Assembly: GCA_946894095.1 (NCBI GenBank)
Contig: OX335655.1
Span: 12,028,001-12,092,000 of the forward strand
From: Incurvaria masculella
Taxonomy: Eukaryota > Arthropoda > Insecta > Lepidoptera > Incurvariidae
Length of the DNA stretch: 64,000 nt
Direction of reading: 5' to 3'
Position numbers and translations under genes: made by a program. Shown here in pieces: positions 47,219 to 58,892 of this stretch; positions within the stretch are counted from its first letter, which is position 1, and the number at the start of each line of letters is the position of its first letter. The notes under the pieces were generated by a model, which worked only from the letters and a program-made list of their open reading frames with translations, searched no databases and was not told the origin of the DNA.

Positions 47219-47501
47219 CGACGAACGGGTTATTCGATTTCGTTGCATTGATTGCTCTAATCTAATTCGCAATTCCTTTTCAGTAACATTCACGGGAATT
47301 TCCCTGTCGTCTCGTCAAAAACTTTTGTCCCGCGGACTGGAGGTTAATTCGTTAACATTAGTTTACATACGTAATACAAACACCAGAATCCTCATTGAAT
47401 CAGTAAATGATGAAATGACTTTGACCTTATTCTATTTAATGATCTATTATCGAAATTGACATCTAATTTTTCGTTAGCGCTGAATTCGGAAACACATGGT
47501 T

Positions 47502-47804
47502 TTATGGTTCCGACGGAAGGGTGCCAACGGAACCCTATTACTAAGCCTCCGCTGTCCGCCCGTACGTCCGTCCGTCCGTCCGTCTGTCACCGGGCTGTAT
47601 CTCATGAACCGCAATAAGTTGGCAGCTGAAATTTCTACAGAGTGTGTATTTATTTTGCCGCTATAACAACAAATAGGTAAAATTAATAAATAATTAATAT
47701 TTGAGGCGGGACCCATACAAACATCGTGATTTTTGTGTTAAATCTTGTATGACGGTACGGAACCCTTCGTGTGCGAGTCTGGTTCGCAGTTGGCAATTTT
47801 TTTT
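47502..47804 (+). mobile_element. AGGGTTCCG element, copy 5
   Basis: The left hairpin is decayed (ATGGTTCCGACGG). The (CCGT)n tract, body and right terminus are present. The long ORF starting inside it at 47745 is probably fortuitous. Confidence 0.78.
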
Positions 47805-48356
47805 TTCGTTTCACTCCGTAGCGCTTGCGATTTGCGATTAAAGATTCCAAAGCAATGTCACAGTGGATTATCTATCAACGACTGTAAACTAGTTTGTAAG
47901 TATCGATGGAAAAAAAATACAAACCTGACGAAGTTACTCGTCAGTTCTTCTTCGCAAGAAGTAATCAAACCGGCAGAAAGAGAACAAGAAAAAAGACGAC
48001 TCCGAGTGTGTAATTTACATCTAATGGACGAAATAAAGAAACTGAAACGGACTCCCCTCTTGAGAACACTGCTGATTCATAAACTCGGAATCGCCGGAAT
48101 TGGCGTCCTGCCGACCGCCCAAGGCTCGGCCGGTCTCGAAGTGCTACCCAGGCACGTCACTCAGCTGTCTTCAGCTGTCGGTTGTAATTAGTACGCACTA
48201 CACCGCTACTCCATTATGAGTACTCAATAACGCCCGTGCACCGTGTTGATCGGTTAATCGACGGCCACGAATAATCGTTTTGCGGGTCCATGGATTTTTA
48301 TCTGAAAATGAATTATGAGGAAATAATTCAGTAAAACTTATTAGTTAATATCCGGA
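47805..48356. other. Unassigned
   Basis: An open frame to 48191 extends from the adjacent element. Its downstream part (EREQEKRRLRVCNLHLMDEI) is charged and helical-looking but unrecognised. Confidence 0.25.
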
Positions 48357-48594
48357 AGCAGCAGGCCTATTCCTGGAATTTCGTGATCAGGAATCCTGAG
48401 TCTATAGTCCACTTTATAGCGGTTTTAAAAGAAATTTATGGACAGAAAACTTTGATTAAATTTAAAATACTATGCTCCGTAATCTTTTCGTCAAGAAAAT
48501 CGCTTTGATAACCTATATAAAAGCGGCTTTCTAGAGTCAGGATTCCTGTTTACTGATTACGGAATTCCAGGAATAAGCCTGCAAAACGTTTGAT
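48357..48594. mobile_element. Near-palindromic MITE, GCAGGCCTATTCCTGG ends, copy 1
   Basis: The left arm GCAGGCCTATTCCTGGAATT and right arm (complement GCAGGCTTATTCCTGGAATT) continue pairing through TATAGCGGTTTTAAAAG-like interiors, so the whole 238 bp can fold on itself. Confidence 0.72.
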
Positions 48595-49261
48595 TCATCT
48601 GTGATGTATCCATAATAATACATTCTTCGAACTAAAATTATTTATGATTTTCATTATCTTCTTATTTTATTCAGGAACCGAACTGAGAGAAATTCAGAGA
48701 TTTTTTGCATCGTGTTTCATAAATTGCCGTGCCCAGCAGGCATAGATGAACATACCGTGAGAAGAATAATAAAGGTCAGATACGTAGTACACGTAATCGT
48801 AGAGTAGGTATATGTATAAAGGAGAAAATGTCGGTAGAGGTAGCGAAATAAGTATGGTACGATTATACCGCTTACGGTTTACGCGTGCGATCTGTCTGCC
48901 TACCTCTCAAACGAACCGCGGTATTATTCACAATAATAATAGTCAATAATAAAATGAGAAAAATAAAAAATGGATTGTCACTAAATAGTATCAAATCTAA
49001 CTAACGACTCTCTGGAAGTTTATATATCTGTACCTAAATGTCTATCCGCTTAAATACGGCCCGTAATCTATGTTCGTCATATAAGTTTCACTGTAGTTTA
49101 CTAGTCATATGAATGTATCCGGTGTGTCTGCAATTTTTTTTCATCTTAACTTGATGATGTTTATGCAAACGTATGCAAACGTTATGCAAACTTTATTTAT
49201 TTCTAAAACAAAGTGTTAAAAAAAAATTTAAAAATTGTGCAGAAAACCTGTACGAAAAGAG

Positions 49262-49662
49262 GAAAATGTGTTCCGAACAGCAGGCATTCGTGGCGAAGTG
49301 CACTAATCTAGCTCAGAACGAGAAATAAATGTGTGTGGAACAGCAGGCCTATTCTTGGAATTCCGTAATCAGCAATCAGGAATTCTGGGTCTCGAAGCCC
49401 GTTTTTATAGCGGTTTGCAAAGCAATTTTCTTGACGAAAACATCCGGAGCATAGTTTTTTATTTAATGAAGGGTTTCCGTCGAAAAACTCCCTTTGAAAC
49501 GCTATAAAATCGGGTTTATAGACTCAGGAGTCCCGAGTCTCGATTACGGAGTGCCAGGCCTGCTGGACGGGGAGTGAACCCACGCCTTTAAGTTAATAAT
49601 CTTTTCCCACGACCTCGGCATCAGAAGCAAGGCCCTGCGCCCCTGAACTACGAGACGCTCGA
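49262..49662 (-). mobile_element. SINE family A relative, interrupted by a MITE
   Basis: Left part: CCGAACAGCAGGCATTCGTG, GCGAAGTGCACTAATC. Right part: a tRNA-like head on the minus strand with A box TAGTTCAGGGG and B box GGTTCACTCCCC. The two are consecutive in the intact copy at 36316. The MITE at 49342-49565 separates them. Confidence 0.6.
49342..49565. mobile_element. Near-palindromic MITE copy 2, nested in a SINE
   Basis: GCAGGCCTATTCTTGGAATT at left and TGCCAGGCCTGCTGG at right; the middle (TATAGCGGTTTGCAAAGCAA) matches the copy at 48357. A GGA direct repeat borders it, possibly a 3-bp target duplication. Confidence 0.7.
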
Positions 49663-50035
49663 ATAAAAAATAGCGTTCAACCAAACGTGTCTCCACTGAC
49701 TCAACACAACGTATCGTGCAGGCAGTTAAGCAACAATTGGCGAACTTCTAAATTCAAAGTCCAATTTCGCATCTTCGTGTTTACGGGCAGAACAAGTTTG
49801 AACAGCGGCGTCGTGTTCGAACTCTGCTGTCTTCTGTCGGCGCAGGCCGGCCACGAGTCGATAGAAAAGTCATCGCCATTACTCTCCCTAGATAACAGAG
49901 CGATTAACGTCTTTATGACCGTTATACCCCACTGAATTGCGCCTCCGAGGGGAGTAATAATTTCTATTGCGTTGTCACTTCAGTCTATTTGGCGCTTTAC
50001 TGGCGAAGTCGGCATCCACTACATTTAATTTGATC

Positions 50036-50166
50036 TTTTTTTATGCAACTTAATATGGATGGATACAACACAACTACCGTTATGATATTAGCCCAATAAG
50101 AATTAGGTGCCATGCCAGGACCTTCCCTTTATGGGCACGGCTACGATGGAAAACACGGACAATTTT
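50036..50166 (-). mobile_element. SINE family A tail fragment
   Basis: TTTATGCAACTTAATATGGA through GATATTAGCCCAATAAGAAT to GGAAAACACGGACAATTTT. The body upstream of this is missing. Confidence 0.72.
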
Positions 50167-50384
50167 GTGAAAATGGAATAGATAATCTGTCTATTGACAT
50201 TTACCAACTTGGTCGTCTCCGGCGACAGAGGTTGAATTAAAAAAACCGACTCAACAGTTTCACGTTGGCAGGTGTTTTGAGGCCATTTTGTGGCGAGTTC
50301 GAGTGTGCCGAGGCGACGACGGTTCGACCGCAGCCCCGACCCGCAACATTCTCCCGGCGACCGCAGGCGCCAGAACAGCCGCTG

Positions 50385-50470
50385 CTACCCTCCGCCCGAA
50401 CTCCCGCTCCTACCAGCCGCCCGAACACTCGCTCCTACCCGCCGCCCGAACACCCGCTCCTACCGCTCAT
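50385..50470. repeat. GC-rich 25-bp tandem repeat, about three units
   Basis: The unit CGCCCGAACNCYCGCTCCTA plus ccngc repeats three times within a C-rich stretch (50290-50515). All plus-strand frames are open and proline-rich, which a 25-bp unit produces by rotating frames. No gene call is justified. Confidence 0.6.
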
Positions 50471-51423
50471 ACCCGTCGCCCTTCGCCTGAACGCGACCGC
50501 AGTCCGCTGCGCTAAAATACGCCTATGTAAGGCTCACTGTGGTTTATGAAATACAACGGAAACAACTCGGCGAAGCCTTTGGGAATTGAAACCTCAGTTA
50601 CGCCTGTTGCCTAGGAAAAGGTGAGAACTATGCATATGAATATGTTAAAGATTTTGCATTTTACAAGGGCCAAAGAGGAGTCGACAGCGGGGACAGGTTA
50701 GGCGGTAGTGTGGGTGACAGTTCGTACACGAACCGCACAAACAAACTCTGTACTGAATATCCCCGCTATCGAGTACGACAGAAATCATCCGTAAAGCGGC
50801 AGCGAAGCCACCATTTACTAATAATATAAACTGATAGTGGTGCCAGACAGTCAGTTTGCTTATGAATTGGCTCACTCCTGATGTTCTCGAGTTCCAAGAG
50901 ATATGTAAAAACACGTAAAAACATTTATGTGCAACGAACATTGGATATAGCACGTCCCGAATTCGTAAGCGAACTACCTACCATCATTGTGTTATCATAT
51001 CCCGTGTCTTACTCGAACTTAGAACTTTTTCTCATCTTGGAACTTTTGGAACTTCGTCTAATAAAATTTCTTTAAAATAACTTTATCATAGCTCTAAAAT
51101 AAAAATAAAATGTTTCAGAGATAAATCGCAAAAAGCCGAAGCTGAGTCAATGTTAGACGTGGACAGACAAGTCGCAGCACGGTTTTTCACGTCCATCCTC
51201 GACTTTGCCCCTCCCAAGCGCGGTGCGATTTCCTAATTAGTGAAGTGTAAGTTAGCGCTGCAAGCTGTTAGCTCGCCAACTTGCTCGCCCACGGAACTTT
51301 GGCTGCCTTTTTGACCTCAATACGTTCATAAAGATCCGATCGCCGGCACAGATAATTGTTTGAATTTACCTGCGGATTTAGTGATCATTGAAATATAACA
51401 AAAACTAATTATTAGAATTAGGG

Positions 51424-51982
51424 TCTCTTCCACCAAGTACTGATTTGCTTAATACTCACATTAAGGTGGCCCATCCCGCTCAACTCCCCATACAAACGGG
51501 GAAAGAAGATCACGCCCATATTTCTTGTCAGAGATCCCAAATTTTGCTCAAAATAGCTTTATTTCATCGAACGTGATGTCTGATGACCGTTGGCATTGTA
51601 AAATAGTGTTTGGTTTCTAAGTTATATGGTCCGAAAGTTCGAATTTTTCGCGCGTTTTATACAATAACTTTGGAGGTGAATAAAGTAAGAACATCTTAGA
51701 AAGATTTGTCATCAGACATAGCTTATTTAATCAAGATTTATAATCTATTTGGTTTTTGTTAGATTTTTGACTACAGCGGTCGTGGTTTACTTTTAGCTTT
51801 AAGTCGTTTTGTAATTAAAATTTTCGAAAGTCTTACCAAATCATACGCTATGAAGATTGTCTTTTTTGTGGACATGTTGCATCTTACTCATCACGGAGCC
51901 TGTCTTTGTATTTGAAACGGAGAAGGTCCCAGAGCGCAACAGCGTCAATTAAAATAAATCAGCAGTTGGTGAAAACCAGGCT
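51424..51982. mobile_element. Longer relative of the CAAGTGCTGATT MITE
   Basis: The left end CACCAAGTACTGATTTGCTT and right end AAATAAATCAGCAGTTGGTG are inverted and match the ends of the 150-165-bp copies. The interior is about 500 bp of unrelated sequence, so this is either a longer parent form or a copy carrying an insertion. Confidence 0.5.
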
Positions 51983-52535
51983 TAGAATATAATGGTGTTT
52001 CCAAGACGTCACGCGTAAGTTACTTTATGAACTTTCCGAATAATCCTATAATACCAGGCACTCACATAAGACGTGCCCGACGTTGCCCATGATCTTTCAA
52101 ATAGGACATATATAGGTGCCCCATAATCAAGGGAATGTACAGGGCTTATTGAGGGTTTATAATAAAATAGCAAACTATTATATGTCCATGTTTTTAAACC
52201 ATATTTTTTTAATTGCTACCTTGTTTATGTAACGTAATCATAAAAGTCCCAAGTGAAGATTTAATAATAATTCTGAAAAGTTGTATTTTCAAACTTCATT
52301 ACAAAAAATCTATTTCGTAGTTTTTTTTCAAGATACATGAGTTTAATTTCATTATTTTTCTTATTTTGCGCCAATACTTTGACAGCTGGCGAAAAAAAAT
52401 ATATGCTTGACTTAATTTTTTTTATAAACTTTCAACAAGCTTCAAGGGGTTATCCAATAACTATTTGGCAACCTGTATATTATACCACTGGAGGAAACCC
52501 ACCATTTCGGTGGTGTTAGGCTAGCTAGATGACAC

Positions 52536-52612
52536 ATTACATTCTTTACTGGGTTGATCGAATCCGCGGATTTTTGTGACGTAAAAATGTTTAAATAAAT
52601 GAAATGAAAACA
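52536..52612 (+). repeat. LINE-type 3' end with AAATGAAATG tail
   Basis: GGGTTGATCGAATCCGCGGA, a short spacer, then AAATAAATGAAATGAAAA. Same 3' end as 10744-10886. Confidence 0.45.
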
Positions 52613-53023
52613 TAATTGTGCTCGCCACACATTATATTAATAATAAAGCCCTTTATCCTGATCTACAACATTATACAAGCATATTTATTGTGTTTTAATC
52701 TCAGGGGGGTGGCGTGTCTGTTATTTTGGAATTTTGGAAAAAATATTTCTCGAGGAGCCGAATGAAACTGATGGTAACAAAAATTTTTTGAAGGAAGATG
52801 TAGTTTTTACTAATAGAATCAGGTACATCTCGAAGAGGTTTTTGCCAAATATCATCACGATATGTTGAACAATGAGAGAGTAGTAAGCGAAAAAAATATA
52901 CCTTTCTTGATCACCGAATTAACGCATTGCGCTGCCGACCCGAAGCAGCGAGCAGGCTGTAGACTTAAACGCGCGCGGAGCGGTGGGCACAGCTAGTTTC
53001 TCTTTAAAATGTCTCGTTTATAG

Positions 53024-53210
53024 TTAAGCGTGCCTTTTGGCATAGGCCTCCTCTAACATTTTCCACTGAGTTCTGTCTCTCGCTACCCTTCTCCAACGCC
53101 GTAAGCGTCAAGTCGTCTTCCCATCGCGTGTGTTGGCGTCCTCTCTTGCGTTTGTAACATTGTGTGTGTCTAAAAACATCATTCGGTGAAACGAGGTTGA
53201 CCACGGTCAA
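53024..53210 (-). pseudogene. RTE-like LINE C-terminus, frameshifted
   Basis: The minus strand gives YKRKRGRQHTRWEDDL in one frame, then RRWRRVARDRTQWKMLEEAY and AKRHA-stop (TAA at 53024-53026) in another. A single indel lies near 53110. Same protein region as 40020-40205. Confidence 0.72.
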
Positions 53211-53950
53211 CAGCTGGGCACCGGTGCTCGAGAGCCAGAAATGGCACCCGCGAAGATGTTTATTTACTAAGATATTATGGGACTTTTTTCTTGCGATTGC
53301 GCAATCTGCAGGATAAAGTTCTAGAATATTTAGATTCCCGTTCTAAGCCTGGACAATATTAAAAGAGACGAATTTCGAAAGCAAGAGGTTTTGATACTAA
53401 AACGAGAAAATATTTCGTAAACAAAACTAATTATCCAACAGAGCAGCGAATACAAAGTCCCACTTGGTTTCGTAAGCTGCTGGATTGTGAAGGCGCGGCT
53501 GGTGTATGGCAACTTTTATTATTTTCCTACGTTTATTCTTGTACTTTCAAAACGAAACTCTAAACGTCCACCTGGCACGGTTGCAGTTCATTCGGCTAAA
53601 TATGAGTTTTAAATAATGTTTGTTCATATTTTTCAGTTAGTAAATGACTGGCTAACGGATCCCCCATCTGGGAATAATAAGCTAAGCCCTTACTAATGCA
53701 ATACATTATAAATTACAGTAGAGCGTTGTTTATCTGAACTAATTGAGGGACATGGGTGTTCGGATTTTTTCGGATAATTGAACTGAATTCATATTAATCT
53801 TTGTATGTACATTTTACGTTATTACGTTAAGATACATATTTATGACAAGCATATTATTTTATTCATACACATGTAAGGCATTTTAGACTGTTTGGATAAC
53901 CGGTAGTTCGTATGACCGACGCTCTACTGTATTCGGAGCCCCTAGACACA

Positions 53951-54246
53951 CTTGTCACCCAAATTGGCGTTTACGCCAAACCGATCGACTAGCGTTTGTC
54001 GATCGGTATTCAACGGTAATTTGAAATACCGTTGAATAATGGAGAAATTTACGCAGGGGGCGTTAGCGAACTAACATTTGCGAGTCCGACTTTAATTTGA
54101 CAGCTTACAGCCGCCGTAAATACGTTGACGTCGCCGTTTACGCCGACTACGTGCTTTCATACAAATCAGAAGTAAGAGTTTTACTTTTACAGTTAGACGT
54201 TTTTACGTAACTTCAAAGTTCTATCAACGCCAATTTAAGTGATGTC
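53951..54246. mobile_element. CACCTAAATTGGCG-type MITE copy
   Basis: CTTGTCACCCAAATTGGCGT at left and CGCCAATTTAAGTGATGT at right, with interior GGCGTTAGCGAACTAACATT as in 19011-19338. Confidence 0.65.
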
Positions 54247-54372
54247 CCGTGGCGGAAAAAAAACGATTTTAGGTAAAGTTAAAGGGAGATTAAAAGGAGT
54301 GATGGTGTGCCATTGGATGCGAGATGGTAAAAAAAAAATCTCTCGGATTCAAGAGATTCTACTTCCAAAAAT

Positions 54373-54508
54373 GTATAGTCCGAGTTTGATTTTGACAGGT
54401 TGAAGAAGTAAAACCATAGAAATAGCAGTAAAACTTGTTTAGGGTTTTACATTTTTACGTACCTTCAAAGTTCCGTAAACGCCAATTTAGGTGATAAGTC
54501 AGACTAGA
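54373..54508. mobile_element. CACCTAAATTGGCG-type MITE, right half only
   Basis: AGTCCGAGTTTGATTTTGAC to AACGCCAATTTAGGTGATAA. Only the right arm remains, 126 bases after the preceding copy. Confidence 0.6.
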
Positions 54509-54835
54509 GACTCGGCCCAAAACGTTGCAATACTTCCGCACGGGGAAGTGAGGAATCGAATACGCTGGGAAAGTCTGGGTGCCCCAGGAGTGGCGCCCCC
54601 GCCGCAGGCTGCAGCGCCGCTACCGAGATAAGGTCCCCGGTGTTTTGTACGCGCTCTTCCCGGGAATAATGAAATTCTCAAGGGTAGGGAAACGTTTCTT
54701 GGAATTAGTCGAGACGTAATATCCATTTGTTCTTTTCTCGAATGAAATGTGGTTACAAAATAGAGTTGGAAGTCCTCAAATATAATCCTCACCTAATTGC
54801 ATTTCCTTTGTTCTCGTTTGTCTCGTGGCTTCCTT

Positions 54836-54986
54836 ATTACACAACTACATTGAACTGGATGGAATACACGGTTATATTTACCGCTTCGAACATATTTCAT
54901 TCAATGCGATCCGGGCCAGATCGAACCTGCCTTCCTGTTAGGAAGAGGTCCTACAGGTTTACCTGGAATCTCAACCATGACCAGCT
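54836..54986 (-). mobile_element. SINE family A body fragment
   Basis: TACATTGAACTGGATGGAAT, ACCGCTTCGAACATATTTCA and TTTACCTGGAATCTCAACCA. Both ends are missing. Confidence 0.55.
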
Positions 54987-55103
54987 ATAACGGTCAAAAA
55001 CGGAATACAGTCCGTCAGGAAATAACATGTAGATGACGGAGTTTATAATAATCTGTTAGGTGTAATGTGTGGGGTTATTTCACCGTTCATCTGTTTTGAG
55101 CGG

Positions 55104-55262
55104 CTCATAGTCTAGTGGCGCGGGGATTGGCCTAGCGTTCCAGAGGCCTGGGTTCAATTCCTCGCCCCGACATGCACCACTTTCTCTCTCTCTGAGTTTG
55201 ATAAGTGTGTCGTCACGAATGCGAGCTACTCCTATGGTTCGGAATCCATGTAAAACTGTAGG
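55104..55262 (+). mobile_element. SINE family A head half, fused to AGGGTTCCG element
   Basis: An intact tRNA-like head (CGGCTCATAGTCTAGTGGCG, B box GGTTCAATTCC) runs into the body as far as AAAACTGTAGGTA. It is then replaced by the AGGGTTCCG element. Confidence 0.8.
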
Positions 55263-55543
55263 TAGGAATCCTATTACTAGGCCTGCTGTCTGTCCGTCCA
55301 TCCGTCCGCCCGTCCGTCCGTCCATCTGAAACAGGGCTGTATCTCATGAACTGTAATAGGTAGGCAGCTGAAATTTTCACAAAGTGTGTATTTATTTTGC
55401 CGCTATAACAACAAATAGGTAAAATATAAATATAATAAAAAAAGGGGGGCCCCATACATAAAACGTGATTGCTTTGTGTTAAATCTTGTACGATGGTACG
55501 GAACCCTTCGTGTGCAAGTCCGACTCGCACTTGGCCGGTTTTC
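55262..55543 (+). mobile_element. AGGGTTCCG element, copy 6, left-truncated
   Basis: Begins inside the left hairpin (GGAATCCTATTACTAGGC) and runs to CACTTGGCCGGTTTT. The left terminal 35 or so bases are lost at the SINE junction. Confidence 0.78.
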
Positions 55544-55607
55544 TCATACAAAGGAGGTACGTCACTTATTCCAAGGAATGTGAAATTGGACGAAATCAAG
55601 TTTAGCT

Positions 55608-55712
55608 GGTTCGATTCCAGCCTCACAGTATATTCGTAAAGTAGTTCTTTAAATAGGGCTCTTTCTTTGAATTAATGTGTCCTTGCTTCACGGCCGATTA
55701 TACATAAATACA
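55608..55712 (+). mobile_element. SINE family B fragment with intact B box
   Basis: GGTTCGATTCCAGCCTCACA, GTAAAGTAGTTC, TGTCCTTGCTTCACGGCC and a CATA-rich end. The canonical B box makes this the clearest family B copy. Confidence 0.5.
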
Positions 55713-57095
55713 TATCACATTCCTATATTCAAGCAACGCTAAAACTTTCTAAGGGAACCAGCCCGGTGAAGTGACAAACTCAAGATTAAATAAATCTGCT
55801 AAGATGACGTCACGACTCATGCAAGCCGACAGATCTGTTAGATTCTCGGGAAGCAAGAAAGCCGCCGCTTCGCTGTCGGCCGACATTCCCCGTGTTATCT
55901 GTCACTTGTGACAATTCCCTCTCTCATCTTCCGCTATATCTTTTGTTCTACTTCGCCCGAAGTTGCCAATATTTCGGTCGCTGCGAATGTGGCGGACTTG
56001 GTGTAGCGCGGCGACCGCAGCGCGACACTCTTAGGGGGGAACGAGATGAAAAATGGAAAGTCCGTCGAAAGTCAGGTGTCACACCGATACAACCTGTGTG
56101 ACACGCGGATGTGCGATATGTTTTTCTTGCCAGGGGTCGGTATATTGCGCGTTGACCTTACACTGTCGGGAGTCCGGAAAAACATGCTGGGTGAAAGTTG
56201 TAGCAGTCTAGTACTTACCTATACCAGACATAAATTATAGGGATATATTACTAACGTCATAAAAGTGTTGAATAGGAATAATGAAAGTCCACAGATGGCG
56301 TTGCAATTCACATTTGAGAATAAATTAAATTCAATCAATTACGTTACCTAATTTAAAGTTAAAATACTTTTTCATGCGCAGGCAAAATTTGGAATTCAGC
56401 TTAGTTTTATAACGGTGTAACTAGTTCTAGTGACGGGAGATGGCGCTGGTTACAAATGTAATAGTAACAGCGAAAATAATAATTATTTAGCGAGTTTTGA
56501 ACGTTGTATGACGTTAGCAGTCTATCACTACAATCTTTTGTGTAAGCCTATACTTTACACGAGTCGTTTGCTTTGTAATGAACTATTCGGGTTATATTGG
56601 ATTTATCACTCGTTGGCGGATGAGGAGCTAGAAAATGGGAAAATTCTAGATGGGAAAATGTATCCGACACACTTTTCATGTCAAAAAGACAGCAACACTT
56701 ATGCTGTCAAAGAGACGAAGATAGAGTTCTCCGGTCAATCTCGTATTTAACTATTAATTTTAGACAATCTTCAGATTATCCCAGCGTGTGATCTTGCGTA
56801 GTTTACAAGTTTAGAAGCTCCGTTCGGGTGATTGCTTTTTGTTATTCGCGAGCAAATCACATTCAAATCGCAGGGCAAACATGGAACGAATTTCTCTTAA
56901 TCAAGTCAAATAATCTGAACTGCTCGTCCTATACTTTGGCACTTCGCTTTCTGCAATAGTATGGTATGACAGAATGGATTGCGTTATTCAGTGGGGTACA
57001 TAGTATGTAGCCAAGGGAACTTCCTACCGGGTGTCCCGGAACACCTATCGATTTTTTTTTCGATAAAACAAATCATAGAATTGTTAGTATTTACA
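55713..57095. other. No feature supported
   Basis: Mixed composition. ORFs up to 106 codons (56430-56750) lack recognisable domains or codon bias. Confidence 0.35.
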
Positions 57096-57400
57096 TAGTT
57101 GGACATGCATTCTAATCCCACACGTTACTGGCTTGAAATTAGCTCAACATACCAATTAGTAACTAGGTTCCAAGCCAGGACATTCTTTGTATTGCACGGC
57201 TACATTGTCGTGCAGAAAGTTGTTAAGCGCGGTCAATTTTAATTCCTCTTCATGCGATGGTACCAATCCGGGTAGGTTTAATCCTACCACCTAGGAAGTA
57301 CGGACGGGAGAAGTACCTATTGCTCTTACGACGTCCACCCGAGGGAAGGCAGTGAGGCAACTTGTATTATTTTTAAGTGCTGAAACCCACACGTACCAGC
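57096..57400 (-). mobile_element. SINE family A copy, diverged, third head
   Basis: GGTTCCAAGCCAGGACATTC, GCACGGCTACATTG, GATGGTACCAATCCGGGTAG, then the third-type head (AGGCAGTGAGGCAACTTGTA, TTATTTTTAAGTGC). Older than most copies. Confidence 0.55.
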
Positions 57401-57769
57401 GCGAACACATACATCTCGCGTTATACCTGAAATGGTTTTGAATGGTTTATATTTAATTTAAATTTATTTACTTGACGTTTTCAGAGCGGTCACACAAAAT
57501 TAGATCTTTAGACATTGAACAATACACGTCCTTTTCTTCGCCTCCAACGTCTGTTAATACTAAAGGAAGGTCAACGTAAATTTGAACGGCGTCCGACGTC
57601 AGCCATTAGTCGTTAGAAAAAGTGCTGACCCACATCCAATAGTAGGTGTAGCGGCCCGGCTATAAATTAAGTGCGCATCACCCGGAGTTAGGGCCGTTTA
57701 CATCGTCCTTTCCGAGTTCCCGAGAGGCGCCGTAAGGGCGCGCTCACAGCGACTCGTCTCGCAGGCCAG

Positions 57770-57905
57770 CGAGCGCGGAGGGACGGGAGTGGTAATCCAA
57801 ACTCATTCATAGGGCGGCAGCGTAGCCTCGAGTTAGTGGAAAACCACTGACTGTAATCGGTTCGCTTACCAATTGGGGACGCGAAACATCGAATTTTCGT
57901 TGCGT
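57770..57905 (+). repeat. GGACGGGAG-type repeat copy
   Basis: CCAGCGAGCGCGGAGGGACG, GGCGGCAGCGTAGCC, CGAGTTAGTGGAAAACC, CGAATTTTCGTTGCG parallel 16365-16560. Confidence 0.45.
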
Positions 57906-57910
57906 TTGTT

Positions 57911-58055
57911 CGGTATTACAGTTTTAAATGGGTTCCGAAACATGGGAGAGCTCGCTTTCGTAACTAAATTCATTTTTCCGACTCAAAAAGAGAGCGGCCA
58001 GGATTTGATTTTTTAACCTCTCGCATGAAAGGCAAGTCCTCTAACCATGAGCTGC
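57911..58055 (-). mobile_element. SINE family A head-proximal fragment
   Basis: TTACAGTTTTAAATGGGTTC to the tRNA-like head (CTCTCGCATGAAAGGCAAGT; ATGAGCTGC at the end). The tail half is missing. Confidence 0.6.
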
Positions 58056-58759
58056 ATGTACGTGTCGTAGGAACTCGAGGGACGTCAATGTATGTATCTA
58101 TTTATTCATCAAACAAACAGACATTTACATGATTATATACATTATGCGGTACCCGGCTCCGCTCGGGTAAGTGTCGGCTAAATTATTTCATGCATAAAAA
58201 GTAGCCCACATGGCTGATCCAAAATAGGGTCAAACTGGTCCATGACAATATATCCATCAACCAAATTTAATCAAGATCGTTGGAGATGAAATAGCATGAT
58301 TTAATGAGAAACATCCAATAATTCCCATTTAGAGCTTCGTTGACATTTGGTGGCTATTTAAAAAAAAAGTATTTGCCGCCAGAACCTTTCTGCACTTGCA
58401 CTTCAACATTGTTTACCTAGTAAGTAAGTAACGTGCAATGTAGGTAAGTTTTGCGTAAGTAAGGACTCCAACCCACAGCCAGCCTCAACATCGAAAACAG
58501 TAACCCATCTCGAACCTGACAGCTCCCAGAGATCCTATACATTGATAAAATACGCACATAAATCGGGTTAGTGGTTCGCAAGTTATAAGAATTTAACACT
58601 CACTACTCACCCTTCTGGTAATGAAGCGTTATATTATGTAGCCTATAAGTTTTGAATAGAATCAGGCTAGACGTAGATACAATCCGCATCTAAATCGAGT
58701 AATTGGTTCTTAAGGATTTTGCCAAGTAGTCCTAAAGTTGCGGGATATACCAAACCGTA

Positions 58760-58830
58760 CCCCCCCCCCCCCCCCTCCCCGCACCCGCCCCCGGCGGACC
58801 GTCCGCCCCGCCCCCGGCCCCGCTCCCCCC
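58760..58830. repeat. Poly-C tract and C-rich low-complexity block
   Basis: A 17-base C run is followed by ccgcacccgcccccggcgg-type sequence. A fragment at 58850-58892 (CAGCCCCGTGAAAGTTCGAA) recurs reversed at 20218-20262, so this block flanks a dispersed repeat. Confidence 0.6.
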
Positions 58831-58892
58831 GGTGTGAAGTAGCGCTACCGGCATCGTTTTCGCAGCCCCGTGAAAGTTCGAAAGCCCATGGG

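Noticed and set aside
50265..50549. Proline/arginine-rich protein at the 25-bp tandem repeat
   Set aside because: All three plus frames are open because the unit lacks stops. There is no start context, and the frame rotates because 25 is not a multiple of three.
57655..57720. TATA-box promoter (GGCTATAAATTAAG)
   Set aside because: No initiator at the right spacing and no downstream ORF or exon. A chance match in AT-rich DNA is likely.
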